In this document: piece by piece, positions 15,505-28,886 of the stretch
How positions within the stretch are numbered: position 1 is the stretch's first letter
How the letters are laid out: each line of letters begins with the position of its first letter
Source of the DNA: Actinoallomurus sp.
Lineage (GTDB): Bacteria; Actinomycetota; Actinomycetes; Streptosporangiales; Streptosporangiaceae
Assembly (NCBI GenBank): GCA_025964685.1
Contig: JAOPYG010000160.1
Location: 1 to 37,390 of the forward strand
Direction: 5' to 3'
Length of the DNA: 37,390 bases
Position numbers and translations under genes: made by a program
The notes under the pieces: generated by a model
The model's database searches: none
Told to the model about the DNA's origin: nothing
What the model saw: the letters and a program-made list of their open reading frames with translations, nothing else

Positions 15505-15683
15505 CGCCCGCGTACGCCGGGCAGCGTAAGCCCGTCATCGCCCCCCAGCCACGTCATGACTCTTTTTGTCGGGCGTTTCGACATTAATGCCGTAGTCGTC
15601 CAGCCGAATTTGCACACGCCCCCTTTCATGCGCCATTTTGCTACGGGTGTTCTTCAGATCTCTGCCGGACAGGAGCGTGCCAG

Positions 15684-17114
15684 ATGCCGGAACTGACCCG
15701 TCGCCGCCTGTTCAGTGCGGCGGGCGCGATGGCGGCGGCTACATTCGCCGCGGAGTTCCTGCCACGCAATGTGCGACGGGCGATGGCCGAAACGCCCACC
15801 GACGTGAGGGGACGCCTCGCCGACATCAAGCACGTCGTTATCCTCATGCAGGAGAATCGCTCGTTCGACCATTACTTCGGGACTCTTCCGGGCGTACGCG
15901 GTTTCTCCGACCCCGGCGCGATCACGTTGAGCACCGGAAGGTCGGTCTTCTACCAGCCCGACCCGGTCAACCCTGCCGGCTACCTGCTGCCGTTCCGCCT
16001 GGACACGAGGACCACGAACGCCCAGGCGATCCCATCGACCAGCCACGCCTGGTCGGTGCAGCACAACGCCTGGAACAACGGGAAGATGGACAACTGGCTG
16101 CCCGCGCACCGCACCGCCGACGGCGTGAACGCCCCGTACATCATGGGATATCACGCGCGTGATGACATCCCGTTCCAGTTCGCTCTGGCCGAATCGTTCA
16201 CCATCTGCGACCGCTACTTCTGCTCGGTGCTGGGACCGACCTGGCCGAACCGCCTTTATCTGATGAGCGGCACGATCGACCCAGGCGGCACGAAAGGCGG
16301 GCCGGTCATCGGAAACCAGGACCCGGTGCCGTACGCGTGGAAGACGTATCCAGAGGCCCTGACCGACGCCGGAGTCGACTGGAGGGTCTACCAGGAGGTC
16401 GACAATTATGGCTGCAATGTCCTCGAATATTTTGACTCGTTCCAGCAGGCCCCCACGGCGACGCCGCTCTTCCAGAGCGCTCTGCGCACGTACTCGTCGG
16501 GCCAGTTCGAGTACGACGCGGCACACGACCGCCTGCCGACCGTCTCGTGGATCATTCCGACGAGCTACCAGTCCGAGCATCCGGACTACACGCCGGCGGC
16601 CGGCGCCGACTACGTCGCGAGCAAGATCGACGCCATCGCGTCGAACCCGGACGTGTGGAAGAAGACCGTCTTCATCCTCAACTACGACGAGAACGACGGG
16701 CTGTTCGACCACGTCCCTCCCCCGGTGCCTCCGGGCGGGACCGCGGACGAGTTCGTGCGCGGGCTGCCGATCGGCGGCGGCTTCCGCGTGCCGTGCGTGA
16801 TCGTCTCGCCGTGGACGCAGGGCGGCTGGGTCGCTCGTGAGGCGTTCGACCACACCTCCACGCTGCGGTTCCTCGAACGCCTCACCGGTGTGCGCGTCCC
16901 CAACCTGACCAACTGGCGGCGGGAGGCATTCGGTGACCTCACCTCGGCCCTCGGGCTCGTCTCCAAGGGCCGCCCGCCGCGGCTGCCGGACACGAAGCGC
17001 CGGCTGGAGGAGGCGGCGCGCGACGTGGCGACGCTGCCCGTGCCCAGGTTCCCGGACGCCGACCAGACGCCTCCCCGGCAGGAGAAGGGCCCGCGGCCCC
17101 GCCCCCGCGGCTGA
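15684..17114 (+). CDS. Tat-exported phospholipase C / acid phosphatase family enzyme
   Basis: 476-residue exported phosphoesterase of the PLC/AcpA family (alkaline phosphatase superfamily). The N-terminus has a twin-arginine signal (TRRRLFSAAGAMAAATFAAEF), so it is exported folded. ENRSFDHYFGTLPG at 57-70 supplies early metal ligands; LGPTWPNRLYLMSG holds the likely Thr nucleophile, by analogy with AcpA and PC-PLC; FILNYDENDGLFDHVPPP gives later metal ligands. It is shorter than the roughly 700-residue phosphocholine-specific PLCs, lacking their C-terminal repeats, so it may be a phosphatase or a PLC of other specificity. The C-terminus is Pro/Arg rich. The ATG at 15684 has AGGAG eight bases upstream. 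It is followed after 20 bp by the propeller gene, probably one operon. Confidence 0.92.
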   Translation: MPELTRRRLFSAAGAMAAATFAAEFLPRNVRRAMAETPTDVRGRLADIKHVVILMQENRSFDHYFGTLPGVRGFSDPGAITLSTGRSVFYQPDPVNPAGYLLPFRLDTRTTNAQAIPSTSHAWSVQHNAWNNGKMDNWLPAHRTADGVNAPYIMGYHARDDIPFQFALAESFTICDRYFCSVLGPTWPNRLYLMSGTIDPGGTKGGPVIGNQDPVPYAWKTYPEALTDAGVDWRVYQEVDNYGCNVLEYFDSFQQAPTATPLFQSALRTYSSGQFEYDAAHDRLPTVSWIIPTSYQSEHPDYTPAAGADYVASKIDAIASNPDVWKKTVFILNYDENDGLFDHVPPPVPPGGTADEFVRGLPIGGGFRVPCVIVSPWTQGGWVAREAFDHTSTLRFLERLTGVRVPNLTNWRREAFGDLTSALGLVSKGRPPRLPDTKRRLEEAARDVATLPVPRFPDADQTPPRQEKGPRPRPRG

Positions 17115-17134
17115 ACCCGCAGAAGGGACTCGAC

Positions 17135-18274
17135 ATGCGGACACGGTCTTCACGGCGGTGGTGTCTCCTCCTGGGCGCCGCCGGCGCGGTGGGTCTGCTC
17201 GCGCCTGCCGTATCGGCGCCCGCGGACACCGGGGCGCCGTCACCGGCGGGGCGCCCCACGCCGGTGAACAGCGCACCCGGCGCCCCGAAGTGGGCTCCGG
17301 GTTCGCAGCCGGGGCAGCGCTCCGCGGCCCGGCTGGCCCCCGGTGACTACCGGGCGTACGTCGCGCTGGCCGGTGACTACCGGGTGGCCGCGATCGACGT
17401 GGCCACCCGGGCGTTCGTGGGGAAGGGCATCGCCACCGACGCCGCGCAGGGCGTGGCGGTCACGCCCGACGGCGGCAAGCTCTACATCGCCAACACCGGC
17501 CAGTACGAGGTGATCGTCGCCGACGCGGTCACGGGTGCCGCGCGGCCCGTGCACGTCGGCCCGTACCCGCGCGACGTGGCGGTCTCCCCCGACGGCCGCA
17601 AGGCGTACGCGACGGTGACCGGCGGCGACACCGGCCGTGGCGGCTCGGACGTCGTCGCGGTGATCGACACCGAGACCGACCAGGTGGTCCGCGACATCCA
17701 CGTGGGTACCGCGCCCCGGCAGGTCGTCTTCTCCCGCGACGGCCGGCGTGCCTACGTCACCCACGACGGTGGTGTCACGGTGATCGACGCGGCGAAGGAC
17801 GAGGTGGTGCGGTCGATCCGCGACTCGGGAGGACCACAGGGCATCGCCGTCGACCCGGCCGGCCGGCGGCTCTACGTGGCCGAGCCGATCGCCGGGCGGG
17901 TGTCGGTGATCGACGCGGCGACCGGCAAGGTGCGGGGCAGGATCCCCGCCGGTGACCGGCCGTGGGCGGTTGACCTCACGCCGGACGGCTCAAGGGCCTA
18001 CGTCGCGGAGATGAACAGCAACGCCGTGGCGGTCGTCGACACGGTGACCCGCCGGGTGAAGGGCACGATCGCCGTCGGGAAGCTGCCCGAGTCGGTCGCG
18101 GTGACACCGGACGGGTCGGAGGTGTGGGTCGGCAACGGGTTCTCGGGCAGCGTGTCGGTGATCGACGTGGCGTCCGGAGGCGTCGTCGCGACGATCGTGG
18201 GGGGCGTCGGCACCAAGCCGATCAACGCGGCGCCGGTGGGCATCGCCTTCGGGAACGCGCCCCCGGCGGCCTGA
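17135..18274 (+). CDS. Secreted YVTN beta-propeller repeat protein
   Basis: 379-residue exported protein with a signal peptide (RTRSSRRWCLLLGAAGAVGLLAPAV...), a Pro/Ala-rich linker to about residue 65, and seven or so propeller blades of about 42 residues. Each blade follows the pattern D-G-(K/R)-x-A/L-Y-V...VIDxATxxV...I-x-V-G; examples are GVAVTPDGGKLYIAN, DVAVSPDGRKAYATV, GIAVDPAGRRLYVAE and SVAVTPDGSEVWVGN. Such YVTN/surface-layer-like propellers act as binding scaffolds or, rarely, as lyases; no catalytic motif is evident. The ATG has AGAAGGGA just upstream and lies 20 bp after the phosphoesterase stop, suggesting joint expression and export. Its stop is only 5 bp from the convergent yceI stop. 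Confidence 0.9.
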   Translation: MRTRSSRRWCLLLGAAGAVGLLAPAVSAPADTGAPSPAGRPTPVNSAPGAPKWAPGSQPGQRSAARLAPGDYRAYVALAGDYRVAAIDVATRAFVGKGIATDAAQGVAVTPDGGKLYIANTGQYEVIVADAVTGAARPVHVGPYPRDVAVSPDGRKAYATVTGGDTGRGGSDVVAVIDTETDQVVRDIHVGTAPRQVVFSRDGRRAYVTHDGGVTVIDAAKDEVVRSIRDSGGPQGIAVDPAGRRLYVAEPIAGRVSVIDAATGKVRGRIPAGDRPWAVDLTPDGSRAYVAEMNSNAVAVVDTVTRRVKGTIAVGKLPESVAVTPDGSEVWVGNGFSGSVSVIDVASGGVVATIVGGVGTKPINAAPVGIAFGNAPPAA

Positions 18275-18279
18275 GCGCC

Positions 18280-18855
18280 TCAGGAACCGGCGAGGATCGC
18301 CTGGATCTCCAGACCGACCTCGATCTCGTCACCGAGCACGAGCCGGTCGCCCTGCAGCGGGATGTTGAACTCGATGCCGAAGTCGGAGCGCAGGATCCGG
18401 GTGGAGGCGGTGAAGCCGGCACGGATCCCGCCCCACTGGTCGACACCGGCGCCGTGGAACTCGGTGAGCAGGCTGACCGGGCGGGTGACGCCGCGGATGG
18501 TGAGCTCGCCGTCGACGGTGTAGCGGGGGTGCCGGGCACGCCTGCCGGTGCGGGCCGGCAAGACGGATCTCGCGGTGAACGTGATGTTCGGATGGTTCGC
18601 GGCGTCGAGGATCTTCGCGGAGCGGATCAGCTCGTCGCGTTCGGCGTTCCTGGTGTCGATGGAGGCGATGATGATCTCGGCGTGGGCGGCCGAGGCGAAG
18701 ACGTCCTCGGCGATGACGATGCGCCCGCCGAAATCGGTGAAGACGCCCCGCACCGTCGTCATCAGGTGCCGCACGCTGAAGGTGATCTCAGAATGGGCGG
18801 GGTCGATGCGCCACGTGCCGGCGGTGATCTCCGGTGCGGTGATGGTCTCCGTCAT
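18280..18855 (-). CDS. YceI family protein
   Basis: 191-residue YceI-like lipocalin-fold protein, a family that binds isoprenoid or other amphiphilic ligands. The hallmark opening TWRIDPAHSEITFSVRHLMT, the DFGGRI segment, ASIDTRNAERDELIRS, and TIRGVTRPVSLLTEF are all present, and the C-terminal LGDEIEVGLEIQAI matches. No signal peptide is seen, so this copy is probably cytoplasmic, as in many actinobacteria. The ATG at 18855 was chosen because the YceI domain starts 13 residues later and GGGAAGAAGGAC lies just upstream; the frame extends further to 18909 without support. It is convergent with the propeller gene, with only 5 bp between stops. Confidence 0.92.
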   Translation of the reverse strand: MTETITAPEITAGTWRIDPAHSEITFSVRHLMTTVRGVFTDFGGRIVIAEDVFASAAHAEIIIASIDTRNAERDELIRSAKILDAANHPNITFTARSVLPARTGRRARHPRYTVDGELTIRGVTRPVSLLTEFHGAGVDQWGGIRAGFTASTRILRSDFGIEFNIPLQGDRLVLGDEIEVGLEIQAILAGS

Positions 18856-19029
18856 GTCCTTCTTCCCGAAGCGGCGCTGTCGAGCGCACCAATGTAGTTG
18901 AAACGGCATCCAGAACGCACATCAACCGTCGATTCGCGTCACACAGGACACCGATGGTATGCGGTTGGTCTGTCCGGTGTTCGACTGGAACGGCGGGTTC
19001 TGGTGACGCGGAGTGCGCAACGAAAGACG

Positions 19030-19059
19030 CCCTGCCGTACCCCGGAGGGTGCGGCAGGG
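19030..19059 (-). terminator. Hairpin after gltD
   Basis: CCCTGCCG (19030-19037) pairs with CGGCAGGG (19052-19059), with an extra ACCC/GGGT inner stem, 27 bases past the gltD stop. It probably ends the gltBD transcript. Confidence 0.6.
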
Positions 19060-19085
19060 GGTCCGGATCGGCCCTGGGCCGAATG

Positions 19086-20549
19086 TCAGACGAGCGGGCG
19101 GGCGGTGGGCGGGATGGCGATCGGCAGGGCGGTGCGGCCCATGAGCCATTCATCCACACCGGCCGCCGCGGACCGGCCCTCGGCGATCGCCCAGACGATC
19201 AGCGACTGGCCGCGGCCCATGTCACCGGCGGCGAAGACGCCGTCGACCGAGGTCGCGTACGCGCCGTCGCGTACGACGTTGCCGCGCTGGTCCAGCTCGA
19301 CGCCGAGCTGGTCGAGCAGGCCCTCGCGCTTCGGGCCGAGGAAGCCCATGGCCAGGGTGACGAGCTCGGCCGGGATCTCCCGCTCGGTGCCGGGGATCGG
19401 CTTGAAGCCGGTGGCCGGTCCCTCGACGTCGACGAGACGCAGCGCCGTGACGCGCCCGTTCTCGTCCCCGAGGAACTCCTGGGTGTTGACCGCGTAGGCG
19501 CGCTCGCCGCCGAGGTCGCCCAGCTCCTCGTGGGCCGACTCCATCTTGAACAGCATCGGGTAGGTCGGCCACGGCTGGCCGTCGGGCCGCGCCTCCGGCG
19601 GCCGCGGCAGGATCTCCAGCTGGGTGATGGAGCGCGCGCCCTGGCGTACGGCCGTGCCGATGCAGTCGGCGCCGGTGTCGCCGCCGCCGATGACGACGAC
19701 GTGCTTGCCCTCGGCGGAGATCGGGGCGGCCGCCAGGTCGCCCTCCTGCACCCGGTTGGACAGCGGCAGGTACTCCATCGCCTGGTGCACGCCCCGCAGG
19801 TCGCGGCCGGGGACGGACAGGTCGCGCCAGACCGTCGCCCCACCGGCGAGCACCACCGCGTCGTAGGCCTCCCGCAGCTCATCGCCGGTCATGTCGACGC
19901 CGACGTTGACCGAGGTGCGGAACTCCGTGCCCTCGGCCCGCATCTGCCCGACCCTGCGGTCAAGGTGCTCCTTCTGCATCTTGAACTCGGGGATGCCGTA
20001 GCGCAGCAGCCCGCCGATCCGGTCGGCGCGCTCGTAGACGACCACGTCGTGGCCGGCGCGCGTCAGCTGCTGAGCGGCGGCGAGCCCGGCCGGACCGGAC
20101 CCGACCACGGCGACCCTCTTGCCCGTCTTGACGGCCGGCGGCCTCGGCGTGACCCAGCCCTCGGCGAACGCCCGGTCGATGATCTCGACCTCGACACGCT
20201 TGATCGCGACAGGGTCGGAGTTGATGCCGAGCACGCAGGCGGACTCACACGGCGCCGGGCACAGCCTCCCGGTGAACTCCGGGAAGTTGTTGGTGGCGTG
20301 CAGGCTTTCGATGGCCTCGCGCCAGGTGCCGCGGCGTACGAGGTCGTTCCACTCGGGGATGAGGTTCCCCAGCGGGCAGCCGTTGTGGCAGACCGGGATG
20401 CCGCAGTCCATGCAGCGCGCCGCCTGCTTGTTCAGCGACGCCTCGGGGAAGTCCTCGTACACCTCGAGCCAGTCACGGATCCGCACGTCGACCGGGCTAC
20501 GTACCGGGAGTTCCCGCGGATGGGTCATGAAGCCCTTAGGGTCGGCCAT
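19086..20549 (-). CDS. gltD: Glutamate synthase small subunit (NADPH)
   Basis: 487-residue FAD/Fe-S flavoprotein that takes electrons from NADPH and passes them to GltB for glutamine plus 2-oxoglutarate to two glutamates. An N-terminal [4Fe-4S] region holds CMDCGIPVCHNGCPLGNLIPEW and CPAPCESACVLG. The FAD-binding GxGxxG is in RVAVVGSGPAGLAAAQQL and the NAD(P)H-binding one in VVVIGGGDTGADCIG; a C-terminal GVFAAGDMGRGQSLIVWAI contacts FAD. The ATG at 20549 follows AAGGGGGAG and is 10 bp after the gltB stop, so the two subunits are co-translated in one operon. Length and motifs are those of a complete enzyme. Confidence 0.97.
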   Translation of the reverse strand: MADPKGFMTHPRELPVRSPVDVRIRDWLEVYEDFPEASLNKQAARCMDCGIPVCHNGCPLGNLIPEWNDLVRRGTWREAIESLHATNNFPEFTGRLCPAPCESACVLGINSDPVAIKRVEVEIIDRAFAEGWVTPRPPAVKTGKRVAVVGSGPAGLAAAQQLTRAGHDVVVYERADRIGGLLRYGIPEFKMQKEHLDRRVGQMRAEGTEFRTSVNVGVDMTGDELREAYDAVVLAGGATVWRDLSVPGRDLRGVHQAMEYLPLSNRVQEGDLAAAPISAEGKHVVVIGGGDTGADCIGTAVRQGARSITQLEILPRPPEARPDGQPWPTYPMLFKMESAHEELGDLGGERAYAVNTQEFLGDENGRVTALRLVDVEGPATGFKPIPGTEREIPAELVTLAMGFLGPKREGLLDQLGVELDQRGNVVRDGAYATSVDGVFAAGDMGRGQSLIVWAIAEGRSAAAGVDEWLMGRTALPIAIPPTARPLV

Positions 20550-20559
20550 GTCTCCCCCT

Positions 20560-25131
<4,572 letters not shown>

Positions 25132-25308
25132 CAACCCTCCCGTCGTCTCGTTCTGCTCCTTCATCAGTGCAGTCCGGGACGACGTTGGCCCTGCTGCGGT
25201 GACTAGAGGTTACAGCACTGTCTGTTTCATCCCCGACGCGACATGATCGCGAAACTTACCGAACTGTGTCCATCTAGTGTCAATGCGGCAGTTCACCGCT
25301 TTGATTCC

Positions 25309-26280
25309 CTAGTGGCGGTGGAAGAGAAACTGCTTGCCGGCCTGTTGCACCGCCGAGCTGGGACTGATCGTGTCGATCCCGTACCGGTCGCCCTGGACGC
25401 CGTCCACCCGTCCGGCCCAGCCGACCACGACGAAGTGGCCGTACGAGCCGCTCTCGGCGCCGGTCGGTGCGCTGCCGAACTTCCCGACCGGCGAGGCACC
25501 GGTCACCGGCAGGAAGAAACCCTTGCCCGACTTGGGGTCCAGGTCGTCCAGGAACGCGTTGGCCGAGGTGACGTCCTTGAGGTTGAAGATCGCCAGCTGG
25601 CCGACCCAGTGCTGGTCGTCGGAGACGTACGCGGCGCGGATCACCTGGGTACACCCGTAGCCCTGCAGTGCCGTCTTGAGCGCCGGTCCCGAGACGGTGC
25701 CGCCACAGTCGGTGTCGAGCCGGCCGGTGCCCTGGATATTGAAGGTCGTTCCGTCGGAGGTGTCCTTGTAGGCCTTGGCCTCCGCGTCGGCGAACACCTC
25801 GCCCAGCGTCATCGGCTTGGAATCCTGGCTGGCCGTGTTGAGGGAGTCCCAGAGCGACCAGGACTTCATCGAGTTGTAGTTCGCCGGCTTGTTCTGACCG
25901 CCGCCGGACGCCGGGGCCCCGCCGGTCGAGGAGGACGCCGCGGCCGACGGAGTCGACCGCGGCGTGCCGTCGTCACCGCCACTGGCCGCCAGGTAGTACG
26001 CACCGCCCAGTGACACGCCGACGAGCACCAGCGCACCGACGATGACCAGCGCGATGACGCCCGCGCTGCTCTTCTTGGGCGGCGGCCCCAACGGCGGGGG
26101 GTACATCGGCGGCGGGCCGCCCGGCATCGGCTCCGGCCCCTGCCAGCCCTGCATGGGCGGCGGCGGATACCCGCCGGGCTGGGGAGGCGTCCCGTACCCG
26201 CCCTGCGGGGGCGGCGCACCCCAGGGCTGGCCCCCGGGGGGAGGCTGACCGGGGCCCATAGGGGGGTAGGGGTAACTCAT
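25309..26280 (-). CDS. Single-pass membrane protein, paralogue C of a three-gene family
   Basis: 323-residue protein of unknown function. The N-terminal 68 residues are a Pro/Gly/Tyr-rich cytoplasmic tail (repeats of PPPGG, GGYPPPP), followed by KK and one membrane helix at about 74-98, then an outside domain of about 220 residues. The outside domain shares with the two upstream genes: MTLGEVFADAEA (EVF motif), Cys192, GCTQVIRAAYVSDD containing Cys210 (18 residues after the first), AIFNLKDVTSANAFLDDLDPKSGKGFF and YGHFVVVGWAGRVDG. The ATG at 26280 has GAGGAG seven bases upstream; the frame opens 21 bases earlier, without support. It lies between paralogue B and gltB on the same strand. Confidence 0.85.
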   Translation of the reverse strand: MSYPYPPMGPGQPPPGGQPWGAPPPQGGYGTPPQPGGYPPPPMQGWQGPEPMPGGPPPMYPPPLGPPPKKSSAGVIALVIVGALVLVGVSLGGAYYLAASGGDDGTPRSTPSAAASSSTGGAPASGGGQNKPANYNSMKSWSLWDSLNTASQDSKPMTLGEVFADAEAKAYKDTSDGTTFNIQGTGRLDTDCGGTVSGPALKTALQGYGCTQVIRAAYVSDDQHWVGQLAIFNLKDVTSANAFLDDLDPKSGKGFFLPVTGASPVGKFGSAPTGAESGSYGHFVVVGWAGRVDGVQGDRYGIDTISPSSAVQQAGKQFLFHRH

Positions 26281-26401
26281 CTGAAGCTCCTCGGGGGGCA
26301 CCGCGCATCGGTGAATGAGTAGAGCTTAGAACGTCATTCGCCGCCTTTGCCGGAATGTGAGCCCGACGATTTCCCGGCGCGCCGACTAAGGGGGTCAGGC
26401 A

Positions 26402-26421
26402 GGCCCATTCCGGTGTGGGCC
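26402..26421 (-). terminator. Small hairpin between paralogues B and C
   Basis: GGCCCA and TGGGCC arms form a 6-bp stem with an 8-base loop, 12 bases past the paralogue B stop, in the 152-bp B-C gap. It could cut transcription of C relative to A and B. Confidence 0.3.
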
Positions 26422-26432
26422 CCGGCGCCTTG

Positions 26433-27269
26433 TCAGTGCTGAGCCGGCCCGGTCGCGCGTACGAGGACCGCGTTGGGACGGCCCGTCGTCACCAGCAGGG
26501 ACAGCAGCGCCGCGTCGGTCTCATCGCCGGTGCCATCGGCGCGCTGCACCCAGGTGATCACCGCGTAGTGGCCCATCGCCACCCCGCGGGCGATGCTGAA
26601 ATCCTGTCCCAACGACACTGATCGGGGCGGTACGAGGGGAAAGCCGCCGCCCGACAGGGGATCGGCGTCGGCGACCACCTGGTCCGCCGCGCGCGAATCC
26701 CGCAGATTGAAGACCGTCACCATGGCGGTGAAATGCGTGTCGGAATACGTGGCGCGTGCGACCTGGGTGCAACCGCCCTGCTGGAGCCGGCCGGCGAGGC
26801 GTGTCCCCCAGATGGCCGCGATGCACTGGGAGCCGAGGCTGGAGGTGGTCAGTTTCAGCGACGCCTTCGCGTCGGTGTCGGTGATCTTCTTGGTGGCGAA
26901 GACCTCCGCCGCGGTGAGCGGCTTGCCGTCCTTGGCCCGGTCGGCGATCGCGTTGAAGGCCGCCGTCGAGGCCGCCTTGGAGTATGCCGACGCACCTGGT
27001 CCCTCGGTGCGGACACCCGTCAGCTTCGGAGCCGCCGTGCCCTTGTCCCCACCGCCGTCGCCGGAGATCACCAGCGCGATCACGGCCACCAGGGCCACGA
27101 ACACGACTCCCCCGGCGGCGATGAAGTAGAAGAAGGGCGGAAACGACCCCGGACGCCGGGCCGGACGGCCCCGGCGGTCACGACGCTCAGGGCCCTGCGG
27201 CGGGTGCGCGGGAGGCTGCCCGTCGAAGTCTCCCCCCGAGCCCCGGCGGGAGCCGGTCCAGCCGGTCAT
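26433..27269 (-). CDS. Single-pass membrane protein, paralogue B of a three-gene family
   Basis: 278-residue protein of unknown function. An Arg/Pro/Gly-rich cytoplasmic tail of about 42 residues leads to one membrane helix (FFYFIAAGGVVFVALVAVIALVI, about 47-69) and an outside domain of about 205 residues. The domain aligns by eye with paralogues A and C: TAAEVFATKKITDTDA, Cys149, GCTQVARATYSDTHF with Cys167 (spacing 18), VFNLRDSRAADQVVADADPLSGGGF and MGHYAVITWVQRADGTG. It ends with a short tail lacking other features. The ATG at 27269 starts 4 bp after the stop of paralogue A, so the two are surely co-transcribed. No enzyme motif is visible. Confidence 0.85.
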   Translation of the reverse strand: MTGWTGSRRGSGGDFDGQPPAHPPQGPERRDRRGRPARRPGSFPPFFYFIAAGGVVFVALVAVIALVISGDGGGDKGTAAPKLTGVRTEGPGASAYSKAASTAAFNAIADRAKDGKPLTAAEVFATKKITDTDAKASLKLTTSSLGSQCIAAIWGTRLAGRLQQGGCTQVARATYSDTHFTAMVTVFNLRDSRAADQVVADADPLSGGGFPLVPPRSVSLGQDFSIARGVAMGHYAVITWVQRADGTGDETDAALLSLLVTTGRPNAVLVRATGPAQH

Positions 27270-27273
27270 CGCC

Positions 27274-28044
27274 CTATCCGCCGACGAGGACCAGGCGCTC
27301 CCAGACGAAGTCGTCGGCCCGTTCGATGGCGATGCTCGCGTCCAGCAGCTCGTTCATGGTCTGGGGAGCTGCGCCGCCGGCGCGCTCGACCCAGCTGATG
27401 ACCACGTAGTGGCCGAACGACTGGCTGTACGCGGCGCTGAATCCGCTGCCGAAGTTCTCCGCGCCCGGGGCCGTCAGCGGTGAGACGAAGCCCGCGCTGC
27501 TGTTCGGGTCCAGGTCGCGCACGACCTGCTCTGCCCCCTGGAGCTGGGCGAGGTTCAGCGCGACGAACTGGCCGAGGTACTTGTTGTCCTGGCTGACGTA
27601 AGCGCCGCGGGCGACCTGTGTGCAGCCGTACTTCTTCAGGTCGGCCTGGAGCTCCTCGCCCCAGGTTGCCGACGCGCAGTCGGACAACTGCGAGCCCGCG
27701 AGCTTGAAGTGGTAGGCGCCGTGGCTGACCGACGCGGAGTCGCCGCCGAAGACCTCGCTCTTGTTGAGCGGGCGCTTGTCCTTGGCACGCTCGTTGAGCT
27801 TGTTGACCAGCGAGTTGGCCGGCGTGTTGACGTACACCTTCGGCGTCACCCGCGCGGCGGCCACGGCCTGGTCCTTCTTTCCGTCGCCTCCGCCCATCGT
27901 CACCACGGCGACGACGACGATCACGATGAGGACGGCGACCGCCGCACCACCGATGATCAGAAGGTTCCGGTTGGACCTACGCGCCGGGCGGCGCCTGCGC
28001 GAAGGCTTGCGCTCCTCGACACCGCCATATCCCATCTCGCTCAC
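27274..28044 (-). CDS. Single-pass membrane protein, paralogue A of a three-gene family
   Basis: 256-residue protein of unknown function and first of the three paralogues. A very basic cytoplasmic start (RKPSRRRRPARRSNRN) precedes one membrane helix at about 28-50, with an outside domain of about 200 residues. Shared landmarks: NKSEVFGGDSASV, Cys123, then GCTQVARGAYVSQDN holding Cys141 (spacing 18), VALNLAQLQGAEQVVRDLDPNSSAGF, FSAAYSQSFGHYVVISWVERAGG. The GTG at 28044 lacks a ribosome site but has TAAGCT eight bases upstream, consistent with a leaderless mRNA. With cysteines placed outside the membrane and a DsbA-like gene 2 kb upstream, a structural disulfide in each paralogue is likely. Confidence 0.85.
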   Translation of the reverse strand: MSEMGYGGVEERKPSRRRRPARRSNRNLLIIGGAAVAVLIVIVVVAVVTMGGGDGKKDQAVAAARVTPKVYVNTPANSLVNKLNERAKDKRPLNKSEVFGGDSASVSHGAYHFKLAGSQLSDCASATWGEELQADLKKYGCTQVARGAYVSQDNKYLGQFVALNLAQLQGAEQVVRDLDPNSSAGFVSPLTAPGAENFGSGFSAAYSQSFGHYVVISWVERAGGAAPQTMNELLDASIAIERADDFVWERLVLVGG

Positions 28045-28137
28045 GAGCGGTGAGCTTAGCGAACGTGAGACCGCCGCATGTCCATATCGCCGTGCCGCCC
28101 TGACACGTCGGGTGCCGTAGAGCGTGGTTCGCGCACG

Positions 28138-28869
28138 TCAGACGGTGTTCGTGCCGATCAGGGATCCGACCGCGAAAGTGATGACCGCCGCGGCACCGCC
28201 GAGGATCAGCTGGCGCAGTCCGCCGTACCACCAGGACCGTGCCGTCACTCGCGACACGAGCGCCCCGGCGATGAACAGGCCGACCGCCGCGAGCAGCGCC
28301 GCCGGCCAGAGGTTCGTCGCGCCCAGGAGGTAGGGCAGCACGGGCAGGCACGCGCCGACCGCGAACGACAGGAACGAGGATCCGGCGGCGAGCACCGGCG
28401 AGGGAAGGTCGTCGGGATCGACGCCGAGCTCCTCACGGGCGTGGACGCCGAGCGCCCCCTCCGGGTCACGGGACAGCTGCCGGGCGACCTCACGGGCCAG
28501 CTCAGGGTCCAGACCGCGGCCTTCGTACAGCTGCGCGAGCTCGAGCTCCTCGGCCTCGGGCCGATGCTCCAGCTCCCGGCGCTCGACCTCGATCTCGGCC
28601 TGCGCCAGCTCCGCCTGGGAGGCGACGGAGATGTACTCCCCCGCCGCCATGGAGAACGCTCCGGCCGCGAGGCCGGCCAGCCCGGTGAGCACGATCACCT
28701 GGTGATGGGCGCGGCCACCGGCCACCCCGGCGATCAGGGCGAAGTTGGAGACCAGGCCGTCCATCGCGCCGAACACCGCCGGGCGCAGCCACCCGCCGGT
28801 CACGTCGCGGTGCTCGTGATGGATCTCGGCCCGCGGCCCGCCGGCCGCGGTGTCGTCGACCACGCTCAT
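28138..28869 (-). CDS. VIT1/CCC1-family Fe2+/Mn2+ transporter
   Basis: 243-residue membrane protein of the VIT1/CCC1 family, which moves Fe2+ or Mn2+ out of the cytosol in exchange for protons. The N-terminal HHEHRDVTGGWLRPAVFGAMDGLVSNFALIAGV carries the family opening with the conserved Asp and first helix; LAAGAFSMAAGEYISVASQAEL is the second helix with the Met and Glu metal residues. A cytoplasmic charged segment (about residues 85-150, rich in Glu) is the metal-binding domain of this group. Three more helices complete the five-helix set. The ATG at 28869 has AGGAG six bases upstream and begins 17 bp after the lgt stop, so it is probably in the lgt transcript. The ion cannot be decided by sequence. 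Confidence 0.9.
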   Translation of the reverse strand: MSVVDDTAAGGPRAEIHHEHRDVTGGWLRPAVFGAMDGLVSNFALIAGVAGGRAHHQVIVLTGLAGLAAGAFSMAAGEYISVASQAELAQAEIEVERRELEHRPEAEELELAQLYEGRGLDPELAREVARQLSRDPEGALGVHAREELGVDPDDLPSPVLAAGSSFLSFAVGACLPVLPYLLGATNLWPAALLAAVGLFIAGALVSRVTARSWWYGGLRQLILGGAAAVITFAVGSLIGTNTV

Positions 28870-28886
28870 GAGATCTCCTGGGGGGA

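Noticed and set aside
15505-15683. AT-richer stretch upstream of the phosphoesterase as a mobile-element remnant
   Set aside because: It has no inverted-repeat ends or transposase fragment and is best read as a promoter region.
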